Numbered from the stretch's first letter, positions 1 through 11,171 are shown. The stretch: 64,000 nucleotides of DNA from Alphaproteobacteria bacterium (GCA_020632795.1 JACKEV010000008.1:124001-188000), one strand, 5' to 3'. Numbers and translations are program-made. Notes: a model not told the origin generated them from the letters alone.

Positions 1-1278
1 AGGGGAGGAGAGCCTTCTGGCCGGATCGTCCTCCATCGCGGGGGGCAGGGGGCGGCGCGGGGCGTGCGGCAGCGGCGGCGGGGCGATGCGCTGGAGCAGC
101 AGGGCCCCGGCGCGGCCCGGCTCCCCGACCGGGGTGAGCAGCACCTGGTGGCCGAGCTGGCGGGAGGGCAGCGACAGGGGGGCGTTTCGGGCGACGTGGT
201 CGTGGAGGCGCGCGGCGAGGTCGTCGCGGGGCAGGGGGCTCAGGCCGGCGAGGGCGTCGAGCAGGGCGGGGCGCTCGCCGGCGTGGCGGGTCAGGGCGCC
301 GGTGCCGATGAGCAGGGCGCCCTGCAGGTCGAAGATGCCGAACAGGGCCATGCGCTCCCGGGACAGGGCGTCGGTGAGCTGCCGGCGGGCGGCGAGGGCG
401 CTCAAGCCCGCGTCCGAGGCGGCCAGGCGGGCGGCGATGGGGTCGATGAAGTCCCGGGCGGCCGGCGCGGCCTCCTGCTCCAGGGCCAGGGAGACGTGGT
501 CGAGGGTGTCCAGAGCGCGGCTGGCGGCGGTGAACAGGCGGATGACGGCGGGCCCCAGCGCGGCGGCCACCAGCCCGAGCAGCGGCGCGGCCAGGCCCAG
601 GGTGCGGGCGCCGAGGGCCACGGTGACCATGAGCGCCGCCAGCAGGGCCCCCCGGCGGAGGGCGCGGTCCGGGGTGAGGCGGCGGGCCCGCAGGGCGAAC
701 CACGCGGTGAGCAGGCCGGTCAGGGCGGCGGCCAGCGGCAGGGGCGGCGCGGTGAGGCCGGCGTCCGCCCGCGCCGCGCCCAGGGCGATCGCCGCGACCT
801 CGGCGCGGGGGAGGACCCCGTCGACCCCCGGGGCGGTGGCGCCCGGGCCCATCGCGGGGTCGGCCCAGCCCAGCACCACGTCCCGGCCCCGCAAGAGCCC
901 CGCTGGCGCCCCGGCCCCGAGCTGCGCGGCGTCCACCCGCAACAGCCCCGGCAGGGCCTCGGGCAGGGGCAGGCGGCGGTCCCCGTCCCAGCGGAGCCGA
1001 CCCCGGGCGTCCGCGCGCAGGTCCAGGCCCTCGGGGGCGACGCCGTCCAGCAGGGGGTGGCCCTCGGGCAGGGCCATGCGCACCGAGCGGGCCCCGGCCC
1101 GGCGGGCGGCGGCGGCGGCCTCGGCGGGGGTGGTGTCGATGCGCACGACGGCGGCCGGCAGGTCCGGGGCGGGGGCGAGGCGGCCCAGCAGGTCCTGCGC
1201 GGGCAGGGCCAGCGGCTCCCCCAGCGCGGTGCCCAGGGCGACGGCGATGCCCAGGGCGAGGGCCTGGGCGGTCTTCAC
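1..1278 (-). CDS. CHASE2-like sensor membrane protein (partial, left edge)
   Basis: Open frame of 426 codons with no stop, running off the window, so the C-terminal output domain is not visible. The GTG start is chosen because it forms a GTGA overlap with the stop of the CapA-like gene. It opens with a hydrophobic Ala/Leu segment, then an extracytoplasmic-looking stretch containing GVDGVLPRAEVAAIALGAA, which resembles CHASE2 sensor domains. Hydrophobic helices follow near residues 175-195 and 205-245, and then a soluble region with LFGIFDLQGALLIGTGALT. CHASE2 domains are periplasmic sensors attached to kinases or cyclases. The assignment rests on layout and a short resemblance, so it is moderate. 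Confidence 0.5.
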   Translation of the reverse strand, partial: MKTAQALALGIAVALGTALGEPLALPAQDLLGRLAPAPDLPAAVVRIDTTPAEAAAAARRAGARSVRMALPEGHPLLDGVAPEGLDLRADARGRLRWDGDRRLPLPEALPGLLRVDAAQLGAGAPAGLLRGRDVVLGWADPAMGPGATAPGVDGVLPRAEVAAIALGAARADAGLTAPPLPLAAALTGLLTAWFALRARRLTPDRALRRGALLAALMVTVALGARTLGLAAPLLGLVAAALGPAVIRLFTAASRALDTLDHVSLALEQEAAPAARDFIDPIAARLAASDAGLSALAARRQLTDALSRERMALFGIFDLQGALLIGTGALTRHAGERPALLDALAGLSPLPRDDLAARLHDHVARNAPLSLPSRQLGHQVLLTPVGEPGRAGALLLQRIAPPPLPHAPRRPLPPAMEDDPARRLSSP

Positions 1279-3644
1279 GGGGCGATCTCGAGCCAGCGCA
1301 GCGGCCCGGTGAGGTCCCGGGCGTGGTCGGCGGCCACCCAACCGGTGCCGCCGGTGCGCCACTCCACCAGCTCGACCGCGTCCAGCCGCAGCAGGGTGGT
1401 CTCCCGCGCGGGGTCGTCCAGCTCCAGGTAGAGCAGGGCGGCGTTGGGGAGCAGGCCGTTGACCGGCTCCAGCGGTGGTAGTTCGACGGTGACCCCCTGC
1501 CAGCCCCCACGCGCAAGGGGTAGAGGTGGGGAGAGGCTATACAGCAGCGCGGATTGGGGGCTGTGCAGGGGGTCAAGGTCGTCGAAGTGGTAGAGGTCGA
1601 GGCGGGCGCGGGCGGCGTCGGGGTCGCCGTCGACCCAGGCCTGGAGGCGCAGGCTGTAGGTCGCCTCGCCGTCCAGAGGGGTGAGGTCCTCCGCGTAGAG
1701 GCGGTGGGCGGGCAGGGAGACCCGGGCGACCATGCGGGCGGCGGCGGTCTCCCCGGGGGCGGCGACCAGCTCCAGGCTCTGGCGCCCTTCAGCGGCGTCC
1801 CGGTCGGTGAGGGCGACCGCGCCCTGCACCGGGACCCAGCCCCGCCAGCGGCCCAGGTCGCCGTCGGCGGCGTCGTCCTCGAAGCCCCCGACCGCCAGCA
1901 GCTCGCGGCCGAGGGTCAGGCCGGGGGCGGCCTCGACCATGCGGGGGCCGGGCAGGGTGACGACGCCGCGGACGTCGGCGGGGAGGGTCTGCTGGACGGT
2001 GAGGTCGCGGAGATCCCCACCCCATCGGTCGATCCGCAGGGTGTTGTGCTGAAGGGTCAAGAGGGCGGGGGTCTCGGAAGCGGCGGGGTCGTTCAGGGTG
2101 CGCACCGCGAGGTCGTCCCCCCGGGCGGCGGTGGCGCGGGCGAGGCTGCGGGCCTGGACCTCGGCGGCGAGGTGGGCGGCGCGGGGGCCGACCACCGGGG
2201 CGGGCTGGTAGCCGTCCAGCCACACCGGCAGCAGGCGGGCCTCGACGAGCCCCTCGTCCTCGTCCACGACGACCCGCAGGACCGCGCTGGGGAAGGTCGC
2301 CAGGAAGTCCTGGTCGAAGGCGAGGTTACCCAGGCTCCAGGCGATGAGGCCGTCGCCGTGGTGCTCGATCCCCTGGAGGACGTGGGGGTGGTGGGCGATG
2401 ACGAGGTCCGCCCCGGCGTCGATGGCGGCGAACGCGGCCTCCCGGGCGGCCTCGCTGGGGTTGGCGGCGAACTGGAAGCCCGCGTGGAGCTGCACGACGA
2501 CGAGGTCGGTGTCCTCGGCCAGCCGGGCGATCTCGCGCTGGGCGCGCGCGGCGTCCCACAGGTTCGCGCCGCCGTGGCCCCGGCGGGCGCCCCAGTCCTG
2601 CAGGCCGGGGTAGGCGTCCCGGGCGGAGGCCCACAGGGTGGCGCGGGACGCGGCGTCCAGGCCGGCCTCGGCCTCCTGGAGGGCGCGCCAGGCGCCGCCG
2701 GTGGTGCGCTCGTCCACGGGGACGCCGAGGTCGGGCTCCCCCCAGGTCGCGGTCATGCCCAGCCAGGCGTCCTCGGGGGGCAGGCCCGGCTCGGGGTCCA
2801 GGGGGTACTGATCGTTGACGAAGTCGCCGTCCACTGAGGTGTAGGCCAGGGTCCCGATGACGAGGCCCCCGGCCACGCTGTAGGCGGGCACGGCGGCGTC
2901 GTCCTCGGTCAGGCCGCCGCCGACGCAGCGGTCCTCCTCCAGCATCCAGCGGCGGGCGTCGGGGTCGTCGCTGGCGGGGGCGCAGCCGAGGGCGCGCAGG
3001 GTGGCGCGGACCCCGGTCTCCTCCCAGTCCCGCTGGTGGTTGTTGGCGAGCACGACCAGGTCGGCGCCCAGGGTGGCCAGGGCGGCGTCGACCACCTCCG
3101 GCGGCGAGGCCATGACCCAGCGCTTGCCGGGATAGGGCCGGTCGTCGTCGGGGGTGTTGGGGACCGAGGCGTCCAGCATGGGCTCGGCCTCGGGGAAGTC
3201 CCCGACCACGGTCTCCAGGTTGAGGACCGAGAGGTCGGCGGCGCCGAACAGGCGCCCCAGGGGGGCGAGCAGGCGCTCGGCGGCGGGGCCGTCGGGCAGC
3301 AGGGGCGGCTCGGCGGACTGGTAGCGGCGGCCGAGCATCACGTCGCCGCCGAAGTGCAGGGCCGCTCGCCGCCCGCCGCGCGCGCTGTGCAGGGTGACGG
3401 TGAGGTCGGCGTCGTCGAGGCCCACCGGGACCGGCTCGGTCAGGAAGCCGGGGGCCCCGATGAGCAGCACCTCGGGGCTGGGGCCGCCGCGCACGCGGGC
3501 GACGCCGCCGCGATCCACCGCCAGCCGCTCGCCGGCCTGGTCCACCCAGGCGTCGGGCACGGGGGCCCCGGCGGCGTCCAGGACCTCCAGGTGGAGGTCC
3601 CAGGCGCCGCTCGCGCAGGCTGTGAGCAGCAGGGTGGGGAGCAT
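1275..3644 (-). CDS. CapA-family (PGA_cap) metallophosphatase-like lipoprotein
   Basis: 789 aa. The ATG gives a short signal peptide with lipobox LLTAC, so a lipoprotein is expected. The middle part carries the CapA/PGA_cap fold signatures: LHFGGDVMLGR, LNLETVVG, VVLANNHQRDWEETG, and a long match around VVVQLHAGF, DLVIAHHPHVLQGIEHH and AWSLGNLAFDQD. These supply the conserved Asp, Asn and His residues typical of this calcineurin-like family. After about residue 480 there is a C-terminal extension resembling a beta-sandwich or carbohydrate-binding module. It starts 5 nt after the upstream lipoprotein stop and overlaps the CHASE2-like gene by GTGA, so the three form an operon. CapA relatives act in capsule or poly-gamma-glutamate export; the substrate here is unknown. 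Confidence 0.75.
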   Translation of the reverse strand: MLPTLLLTACASGAWDLHLEVLDAAGAPVPDAWVDQAGERLAVDRGGVARVRGGPSPEVLLIGAPGFLTEPVPVGLDDADLTVTLHSARGGRRAALHFGGDVMLGRRYQSAEPPLLPDGPAAERLLAPLGRLFGAADLSVLNLETVVGDFPEAEPMLDASVPNTPDDDRPYPGKRWVMASPPEVVDAALATLGADLVVLANNHQRDWEETGVRATLRALGCAPASDDPDARRWMLEEDRCVGGGLTEDDAAVPAYSVAGGLVIGTLAYTSVDGDFVNDQYPLDPEPGLPPEDAWLGMTATWGEPDLGVPVDERTTGGAWRALQEAEAGLDAASRATLWASARDAYPGLQDWGARRGHGGANLWDAARAQREIARLAEDTDLVVVQLHAGFQFAANPSEAAREAAFAAIDAGADLVIAHHPHVLQGIEHHGDGLIAWSLGNLAFDQDFLATFPSAVLRVVVDEDEGLVEARLLPVWLDGYQPAPVVGPRAAHLAAEVQARSLARATAARGDDLAVRTLNDPAASETPALLTLQHNTLRIDRWGGDLRDLTVQQTLPADVRGVVTLPGPRMVEAAPGLTLGRELLAVGGFEDDAADGDLGRWRGWVPVQGAVALTDRDAAEGRQSLELVAAPGETAAARMVARVSLPAHRLYAEDLTPLDGEATYSLRLQAWVDGDPDAARARLDLYHFDDLDPLHSPQSALLYSLSPPLPLARGGWQGVTVELPPLEPVNGLLPNAALLYLELDDPARETTLLRLDAVELVEWRTGGTGWVAADHARDLTGPLRWLEIAP

Positions 3645-3649
3645 GGGGG

Positions 3650-5461
3650 CTAGGGCAGACCTGTGACTTCGCAGACCCGGATCCAGTCGTACTGGCCGTA
3701 CATGTTCAGGGTCGACAGGCCGGTGGTGCCGGAGGAGAACGAGTCGTCCGAGGCGCTGGCGGTCAGCGTGCCGCCGCTGGCGTCCTCGGCCTCGCAGTAG
3801 AGCTGATCGCCGACGACCCAGAAGCTCAAGGTCGCGCTGTCCCCGGCAGAGAGGTCCAGGCTGCCGTCGTGGTCGACCCGGGCGAGCTGGTCGAAGGTGG
3901 GGTTGACGCAGCCGCCCTCGCACTCGGACTGGATGTCGTCCTCCGGGGCGTCCATGAACTCGCCGATCTGGAGGAAGTGGCCGGGATCGTAGCAGTCCTC
4001 CCCGCCGTTGCTGGCCAGGGCGCAGCGGTAGCCGTGGTAGCCCTCGCCCTGGTCGCTGTCCAGGGCCGCGCGGGCCAGGATGCCGGCGCGCCAGCGCTCG
4101 GTCTGGGCGCAGAGGATGTTGCCGTCGCTGTCCCAGTCGTAGTCGAAGGCAGCGGCGGCCATCGAGGCGCCGGAGCGCTCGATGTCGCCGTCGTCGTAGG
4201 TGATCGTGGCGGCGGGCAGCTCGACGTGGTCGAGGTCGGTGTGGAGGTTGTAGCTGTAGGCGCAGGTGATGGCCTGGGACTCGTAGGTGGCGCAGCCGCC
4301 GGTGCAGCCGCCGAGGGCCACCGACCAGGTGAGGGTGGTGGTGTCGTCGTCGTTGACGACCTGGCTGTCGGGGGCCACGTCGCAGGTCACCAGGCTCCAG
4401 TGGGCGGGCGCGGTGTCGGTGACCTCGGCGGTGCCCTCCAAGGCGCCCCGGTTCTGGACGGTGAGGGTGACCCCCAGGGTGCCGTCGGCGGCGGTGCTGG
4501 CGAGCTTGCCCAGGGTGAACGCGGCGTGGTTCGCCTGGTAGTCCCAGACGTTGTACTGGGTCTGCACGCCGCCGCTGCCGGTCCAGTCGACGTGGTCCTC
4601 GACCCCGTCGCCGTCGGTGTCGGTCTCGTTCAGGACGTAGTACGCCATGCCCTCGGGGATGAGGGCGCCGGTGGAGCTGTAGGTGTAGGCGGCGGCGTAG
4701 CTGACGGACTCCTGGGTACACCACCAGGAGGGCTCGCCCAGGAAGCGGTGGAACCGGTCGTTCGCGGTGGTCCAGGAGCCGTAGTAGAAGGTCAGGCTGC
4801 CGCCCGCCGGGACGCGGTACTCGCCGGTCTCCTCGGTGGCCGGGCCCAGGAAGATGCCCTGGTTGTTGTCGTTGTCCCACACCTGCCAGTCGGAGAGGCA
4901 GACGTCCCAGGTCGCGTCGCTGTTGGAGATGACCAGGGAGCCGGTGGTGCTGCTCTCCACCGACAGGACGCCCAGGGCGATGGCCTGCCACTCGGTGTAG
5001 CAGTCGTCGTCGGGCTCGTAGGCGCCGCAGACCTCGGCGCAGTCCAGGCCGCAGCCGACCTTGGTGCCCAGGGCGGAGACGCCGGCCTGAACGACGTAGT
5101 CGGTCCAGGTCGCGGGGTCGGCGAGCAGGGCCTCCTGACCGCCGTCGGTGGCGTAGACCGTGCTGGCGTCCCAGGCCCAGTCGTCGCCGAGCTGGTCGGT
5201 GGGGTCGAGGGTGGTGGCCCCGGCGTCGTCGAGGCTGTCGGACCACAGCAGCGCGCCGATGGTGGCGTCGCTGTCGTCGCAGTCCAGGCTGGCGGTGACG
5301 CCGTCCCCGTCGAGGTCGAAGGCGCCCTCCGACTCCCCGCTGCGGACCTGCCGGGTGTAGTCGACCGGCTCGTCGTCCGGGGAGGCGGACAGCGGGGGCT
5401 CTGGCGCCGCGCCGCAGGCCGTCAGGGCGGCGAGGCTCAAGAGCATAGAGGTGGCGCGCAT
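3650..5461 (-). CDS. Secreted lipoprotein with MopE-type Asp-rich motif
   Basis: 603 aa with strong AAGGAGG ribosome binding site. Signal peptide ends in lipobox ALTAC. Residues about 48-68 contain DLDGDGVTASLDCDDSDAT, the Asp-rich motif seen in MopE-like metal-binding repeats and common in myxobacterial surface proteins. The rest is acidic, cysteine-containing and rich in Ser/Thr/Gly/Tyr, with jelly-roll-like segments (for example near WTDYVVQAGV and the C-terminal MYGQYDWIRVCEV) but no catalytic motif that I recognise. First gene of the operon with the CapA-like and CHASE2-like genes. Probably a surface-exposed binding protein; the function is not assigned. Confidence 0.65.
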   Translation of the reverse strand: MRATSMLLSLAALTACGAAPEPPLSASPDDEPVDYTRQVRSGESEGAFDLDGDGVTASLDCDDSDATIGALLWSDSLDDAGATTLDPTDQLGDDWAWDASTVYATDGGQEALLADPATWTDYVVQAGVSALGTKVGCGLDCAEVCGAYEPDDDCYTEWQAIALGVLSVESSTTGSLVISNSDATWDVCLSDWQVWDNDNNQGIFLGPATEETGEYRVPAGGSLTFYYGSWTTANDRFHRFLGEPSWWCTQESVSYAAAYTYSSTGALIPEGMAYYVLNETDTDGDGVEDHVDWTGSGGVQTQYNVWDYQANHAAFTLGKLASTAADGTLGVTLTVQNRGALEGTAEVTDTAPAHWSLVTCDVAPDSQVVNDDDTTTLTWSVALGGCTGGCATYESQAITCAYSYNLHTDLDHVELPAATITYDDGDIERSGASMAAAAFDYDWDSDGNILCAQTERWRAGILARAALDSDQGEGYHGYRCALASNGGEDCYDPGHFLQIGEFMDAPEDDIQSECEGGCVNPTFDQLARVDHDGSLDLSAGDSATLSFWVVGDQLYCEAEDASGGTLTASASDDSFSSGTTGLSTLNMYGQYDWIRVCEVTGLP

Positions 5462-5752
5462 GGTCCCTCCTTGGACACGGGCGAAGGTCTGGGCGAGGCG
5501 GGGCGGTCAGCCATCCAGGCCGACAGGCCGACGAGTATACCCCGGCGTAAGGCAGCAGAAATTCGACGCGGTGATCGAAATCGGCCCGTAGACCACGAGA
5601 TCGCGGGACGAGCCGAGCAAGATGTCATCTCTTGTGTAAGTTCTCCCGGGGGATGAAGCGCGCCGGGGGCGCTTTCCTCCGGGAGAAGGGCTCCCCGGGG
5701 CCGCGTGATCCCAGCGCGTGTTACTCCGGGGCGTCTCGCGAAGGAGCAGGTG

Positions 5753-7126
<1,374 letters not shown>

Positions 7127-7135
7127 GCGCCCGGC

Positions 7136-7717
7136 TCAGAGCCACATCCCCATCGTCACCCAGCGCATCGCCGCGCAGCGGGGGTTGCGGCGGGGCACGC
7201 CGACGGCGCGGAAGCCCAGGCGCTCGAAGTGCTCGGCGTGCAGGGTCGGGGTGTCGATGGCCACGCTGCGGGCGCCCATCGCGCGGGCGTGGTCGAGCTG
7301 GAGGGCGGCCAGGCGGCCGGCGATGCCCTGGCGGCGGTAGCGGGGGTCGACCACGAGGTGGCTCATGACGGCGACGGGCCCGGGGAAGTCGTGGGCCAGG
7401 CCGGCGAAGGCCTCCGGGTTGGAGGCGTGGTCCAGGCGGATGTGCAGGGCGGTGCGGCTCGCGCCGACGGTCTCGCCGGCGTCGCGGCTCACCCAGTGCC
7501 AGGCCTGCCGGTCGGCGACCTCGACCCAGGCGCCGGTCCACCGGGCGCCGTCCATGCGCATGCCCAGGTTGCGCCACACCGCGTACCGCAGCCGCCCGAT
7601 GTCCTGGAGGGTGGCGTCGCTCAGGCTGGCCGGCCCGTACGCCTGGGTGTCCAGGCGCAGGGGCAGGAGGATGGGGGGCTCGGCGGGGAACTCGGGCTGG
7701 AGGGCGGTGGTCATCAT
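7136..7717 (-). CDS. GNAT-family N-acetyltransferase
   Basis: 193 aa, a single GNAT domain. The acetyl-CoA pyrophosphate-binding motif A is visible as VVDPRYRRQGIAGRLAALQL (R/QxxGxG/A type), followed by a C-terminal strand-helix pair ending in HFERLGFRAVGVPRR. GGAG lies 5 nt before the ATG; a second ATG follows directly. The acceptor substrate cannot be predicted. It converges on argH with no room for a separate terminator, so the two transcripts probably overlap. Confidence 0.8.
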   Translation of the reverse strand: MMTTALQPEFPAEPPILLPLRLDTQAYGPASLSDATLQDIGRLRYAVWRNLGMRMDGARWTGAWVEVADRQAWHWVSRDAGETVGASRTALHIRLDHASNPEAFAGLAHDFPGPVAVMSHLVVDPRYRRQGIAGRLAALQLDHARAMGARSVAIDTPTLHAEHFERLGFRAVGVPRRNPRCAAMRWVTMGMWL

Positions 7718-7881
7718 GAAGGCTCCGTTGTCTCGTCGACCACGGCATTTGCAACGGGTGTGCCAGCTCCCCGGGCGCGCTGACGGGGGCGGGGCGGCCG
7801 ATCCGGTCGGCGGTGATCGGTCAGTGACCGGTCGGGGGTCGCCGGACGGGATAGGGAGGGCGACCGAGCCGGAGCCTGCCC

Positions 7882-9546
7882 ATGTCCGAGCTGTTGACCC
7901 TGCTGCGCGACACCCCGGACGCCGTGCTGCGGCGGGTAGAGGCGGGAGACGCCGACTTTGCGCGCGCCTTCGCCCGCGCCGCCGCGCTGGTCCTGACCGA
8001 TCACCTCGACGAGGCCGTCGCCGCCGCCGAGCGGCTGCAGGCGGGGCTGCCCACGCGCCACCCCGCCACCATCGCCGCGCAGGCGCTCGCCTGGAGCGGC
8101 GACCTGGAGGGCGCGGTCACCTGGGCGATCGGCGGGCTGCAGCGGCGCCTGAGCACCGAGCTGGTCTACCTGTTCACGGACACGCCGGGCCTGGCCCGGC
8201 TGGACAGCGACGCGGACGAGCTGATCCGGCAAGCCTGCGGGCTCCTGGTCCAGCAGGGCATGCCGCAGATGCGCGCTCGGGGGCGCGGCGAGGCGGAGAT
8301 CTTCCTCATCACGGGCCTCACCGCACCGACGCTTCAGCAGGCGCGGCAGCTCCTGGAGCGAAGCCAGGCGCTGGGCGCGCTCGGCAGCCCGCTGGCCGAG
8401 GCCGGGCGCCTGGTGGGGCTGGCCCGCTGCGCCCGGTGGGCCGAGCAGTGGCCCGAGGCCCGCGCGCTGCTGGAGCAGGCCCGCGCGACGGGCAGCGACG
8501 CCCCGTTCATCGACCACGAGGCGCTCTTCCTCGAGCGGGACGCGGCGCTGCTGGCCTCCAGCCGGGTCCGCGTGGAGGGCTACAAGGCCGCCTTCGAGCG
8601 CTTCCGCACCCCCACCGCCATCGGCGCGGTCTACACCAGCCCCGGCACCTCCATGACCCAGGAGGACGACCTCTCCGACCGCAGCCCCGAGCAGATCGCC
8701 GCGCTCTACAAGGACCAGCTCGTCGCGCTCATCGACTCGGGCTTCAGCTTCACGATCCTGGAGATGGCCGACGGGGGCGCGGTGCCGGCGCTGACCCTGC
8801 CCGCGCCGCCGGATCGCACCGGGCAGCTCGACGCGCTGTTGGAGGGGCCGTTGACCCCGGCGCGCTGGGGCGAGGTCGTGGCGCTCCTGGAGCGCTGGCC
8901 GGGCGGTGATGACCGGGACGCCGCGCTGGAGCGCCTGGGGGCGCGCCTCGACGCCCGCCCTGCGGACGAGGCATCGCAGGACGTCGTCGGCCTCTGGCGG
9001 CTCACCCGGGTGCGCCTGGAGTGTGGCGAGCTGGACTTTGAGGACGCCGACTACGGCGACCTCGACGACCTCAAGGAGCGCAGCGAGGGCGCGGAGGGGG
9101 AGTGGTACGCGGAGGGCGGCGGGCGCCTGCTCTGCCTGCTGGAGATCCGGGCGGACGGGCGGTTCCGGGAGCTGGACTTCAGCCGCTACCCGGTGGAGCG
9201 CGTCCGGGAGGCGAGCTGGTACATGCGCGAGTACGAGGGCGCCGAGGATGAGGTCGAGGAGACCCGCGAGGCCATCGGGATCGTCTCGACCTGGTACGGC
9301 TTCTCCCACTCCTACCAGCAGGTGGACGCGGAGGGCTTCCACCGCGTCAGCGAGCCGAAGGCCCTGGCGGGGAGCGCCGAGGTGGAGCTGTGTTACGACC
9401 ACCCCGACCAGATCCTTCACGACACGGCCCGGCTGGCCGACGGCGCCCTGGAGCGGGTCGGCTGGCTCTTGTGGGACGGGCTGTACGTGACCCGATTGAC
9501 GGTGCGCTACGCCCGGGTGGTGTTGGAGGCCCCCTCGACAGGATAA
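7882..9546 (+). CDS. Hypothetical protein, helical-repeat N-terminus
   Basis: 554 aa, no signal peptide or membrane segment. Residues about 1-250 are Ala/Leu/Arg-rich helices, suggesting a TPR-like solenoid (for example DEAVAAAERLQAG and WPEARALLEQARATG). The C-terminal third, from VVGLWRLTRVRLECGELDF, alternates short strands and aromatic residues with an acidic loop, which could be a lipocalin-like barrel. I do not recognise the family. The initiation site shares 19 bases (GGAGCCTGCCCATGTCCGA) with the next gene. No partner in the neighbourhood suggests a role. Confidence 0.7.
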   Translation: MSELLTLLRDTPDAVLRRVEAGDADFARAFARAAALVLTDHLDEAVAAAERLQAGLPTRHPATIAAQALAWSGDLEGAVTWAIGGLQRRLSTELVYLFTDTPGLARLDSDADELIRQACGLLVQQGMPQMRARGRGEAEIFLITGLTAPTLQQARQLLERSQALGALGSPLAEAGRLVGLARCARWAEQWPEARALLEQARATGSDAPFIDHEALFLERDAALLASSRVRVEGYKAAFERFRTPTAIGAVYTSPGTSMTQEDDLSDRSPEQIAALYKDQLVALIDSGFSFTILEMADGGAVPALTLPAPPDRTGQLDALLEGPLTPARWGEVVALLERWPGGDDRDAALERLGARLDARPADEASQDVVGLWRLTRVRLECGELDFEDADYGDLDDLKERSEGAEGEWYAEGGGRLLCLLEIRADGRFRELDFSRYPVERVREASWYMREYEGAEDEVEETREAIGIVSTWYGFSHSYQQVDAEGFHRVSEPKALAGSAEVELCYDHPDQILHDTARLADGALERVGWLLWDGLYVTRLTVRYARVVLEAPSTG

Positions 9547-9575
9547 GGCCCCTGCCTTGCCGCTGGAGCCTGCCC

Positions 9576-10157
9576 ATGTCCGACGACGCGACGCCCCGCA
9601 TCGGGCCCCGCACCCGGGTCGCCCTGCTGGCGGTGATCCTGGGCGGCATCTGGCTGGTCATGTGGCGGACCGGGGCGCTGGAGCAGGTCACCGTCGACTG
9701 GGTGCGCGCGAAGGTCGAGACCGCCGGGGCGCTGGGCTGGCTCCTGTACGTGGGGGCCTTCTGCGGGGGCGTGATGCTGCACATCCCCGGGGTGGTCTTC
9801 GCCCTCACCGGGGTGCTCGTCTTCGGGCCGGTCCTGGGGGGCCTGCTGGCCTACAGCACGGGCCTGCTGGCCATCAGCCTGAACTTCCTGTTCATCCGCA
9901 CGGTGGGCGGGCAGCCCCTCAACGACATCGAGAACAAGCTGGTGCGCCGGGCCCTCGACCACATCGACGACCACCCCGTCCGCAGCGTGGCCATCGGGCG
10001 CCTGCTGCTGTCCATGTCCCCGCCGGTGAACCTCGCGCTGGCGCTCTCGTCGATCAGCTTCCGGCAGCACCTTGCCGGCTCGGCGCTGGGGCTCATCGTG
10101 CCGATGCTGGTCGTGGCGCTGTTCACGGACGCGGTCGTGCGCTGGGTGGCCGGGTAG
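9576..10157 (+). CDS. TVP38/TMEM64 (DedA-like) family membrane protein
   Basis: 193 aa, with hydrophobic segments near residues 15-32, 52-75, 80-105, 140-160 and 165-185. The central glycine-rich stretch LYVGAFCGGVMLHIPGVVFA followed by GVLVFGPVLGGLLAY matches the SNARE-associated/VTT domain of the TVP38 family. These inner-membrane proteins are linked to lipid scrambling or transport. ATG chosen for its GGAG 8 nt upstream; it lies 29 nt after the previous stop, so co-transcription is likely. Confidence 0.75.
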   Translation: MSDDATPRIGPRTRVALLAVILGGIWLVMWRTGALEQVTVDWVRAKVETAGALGWLLYVGAFCGGVMLHIPGVVFALTGVLVFGPVLGGLLAYSTGLLAISLNFLFIRTVGGQPLNDIENKLVRRALDHIDDHPVRSVAIGRLLLSMSPPVNLALALSSISFRQHLAGSALGLIVPMLVVALFTDAVVRWVAG

Positions 10158-10215
10158 GGGTTAGCAGGGCGGCGCGTCCGGGGGTCCTAGAGGTCCAGCC
10201 TGAAGGAGGACCTCC

Positions 10216-11115
10216 ATGCTCTGGACGCTCGCGCTCGCCTGCACCGCCAAGACCTCAGAACCCGTCGACTCCACCCCGGTCGACTCCGTCGCCCCCACCA
10301 CGCCGGTCTGGATGGTCAGCGGCTACCGCAGCGAGGACGTCACCCTCGTCGACCCGGAGAGCGGGGCGTTCCTGGGGGTGCTCGCGCCGGTCGAGGGCGC
10401 CCAGTCGGTCCACCCGGGGCCGGACGGAGACCTCATCCTCATCGCGGAGGGGCGCCCGGCGGTGCTGCGGTGGTCGCCGGAGACGGGCGGGGACCCCACC
10501 GCCTGGATCGAGGGGGAGCCCCTGGACGCGCCGACCGCGGCGGTGATCGGGCCCGACGGCGGGGTCTACGTGGCGGACTACGGCGCGAACTGTGTGCTGC
10601 GCTACGACGCCAGCGGCGCCTTCGACCGCGTCTTCGTCGAGCCGGCCGCGGGCACCCTCAACGGCCCGGACAACGGCATGGTCTTCGGCCCGGACGGGGA
10701 CCTCTACGTGCCCAGCTACAGCAACCACAAGCTGCTGCGCTTCGACGGCGACAGCGGTGACTTCGTCGAGGAGATCGCCACCCGCGACGACGGCGACGGC
10801 CTCATCTACCCCCGGGTGGTGCGCTTCTGGGACGACCGGATGTGGGTCTCGTCCTGGGGCGGGGACGCGATCTTGAGGTACGGCCTGGATGGCAGCTTCC
10901 AGGACGTGTTCTTCGAGCTGGACGGCATCACGGGCTTCGATCGGGACCCGACGAGCGGCATGGTGCTGGTGGTGAGCGACCGCAGCACGGCGGCGCTGCC
11001 GGTGGACGCGGCGACCGGTCAGGCCGGCGACGCGCTGTTCGACGCGGGGCTGGAGGGGCCGGTCGGGGCCACCTTCGTACACTGGCTGCCGGACGCGCCC
11101 TTCCTGGCGCCCTGA
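10216..11115 (+). CDS. Beta-propeller (NHL/SMP-30-like) lipoprotein
   Basis: 299 aa, with AAGGAGG six nt before the ATG. Very short signal peptide with lipobox LALAC, then a Ser/Thr/Pro/Asp-rich linker. The body repeats blade-like units such as IGPDGGVYVADYGANCVLRY, FGPDGDLYVPSYSNHKLLRF and FWDDRMWVSSWGGDAILRYG, the pattern of six-bladed NHL/SMP-30 propellers. Probably faces the periplasm or outer surface. Ligand or enzymatic activity is not evident. Short distance to the genes on both sides but no overlap. Confidence 0.7.
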   Translation: MLWTLALACTAKTSEPVDSTPVDSVAPTTPVWMVSGYRSEDVTLVDPESGAFLGVLAPVEGAQSVHPGPDGDLILIAEGRPAVLRWSPETGGDPTAWIEGEPLDAPTAAVIGPDGGVYVADYGANCVLRYDASGAFDRVFVEPAAGTLNGPDNGMVFGPDGDLYVPSYSNHKLLRFDGDSGDFVEEIATRDDGDGLIYPRVVRFWDDRMWVSSWGGDAILRYGLDGSFQDVFFELDGITGFDRDPTSGMVLVVSDRSTAALPVDAATGQAGDALFDAGLEGPVGATFVHWLPDAPFLAP

Positions 11116-11171
11116 CGTAGCCGACCGGGAGGTCGAGGCATACAGGATCCCACGAGACCTGGAGGTCCACC

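Noticed and set aside
64..1431. Plus-strand open frames at the left edge
   Set aside because: Gly/Arg/Gln-rich shadow. The minus strand has a membrane protein that overlaps the CapA-like gene by GTGA.
3644..5246. Upstream extension of the CapA-like frame
   Set aside because: Arg-rich shadow of the lipoprotein gene. The ATG at 3644 gives a clean lipoprotein signal.
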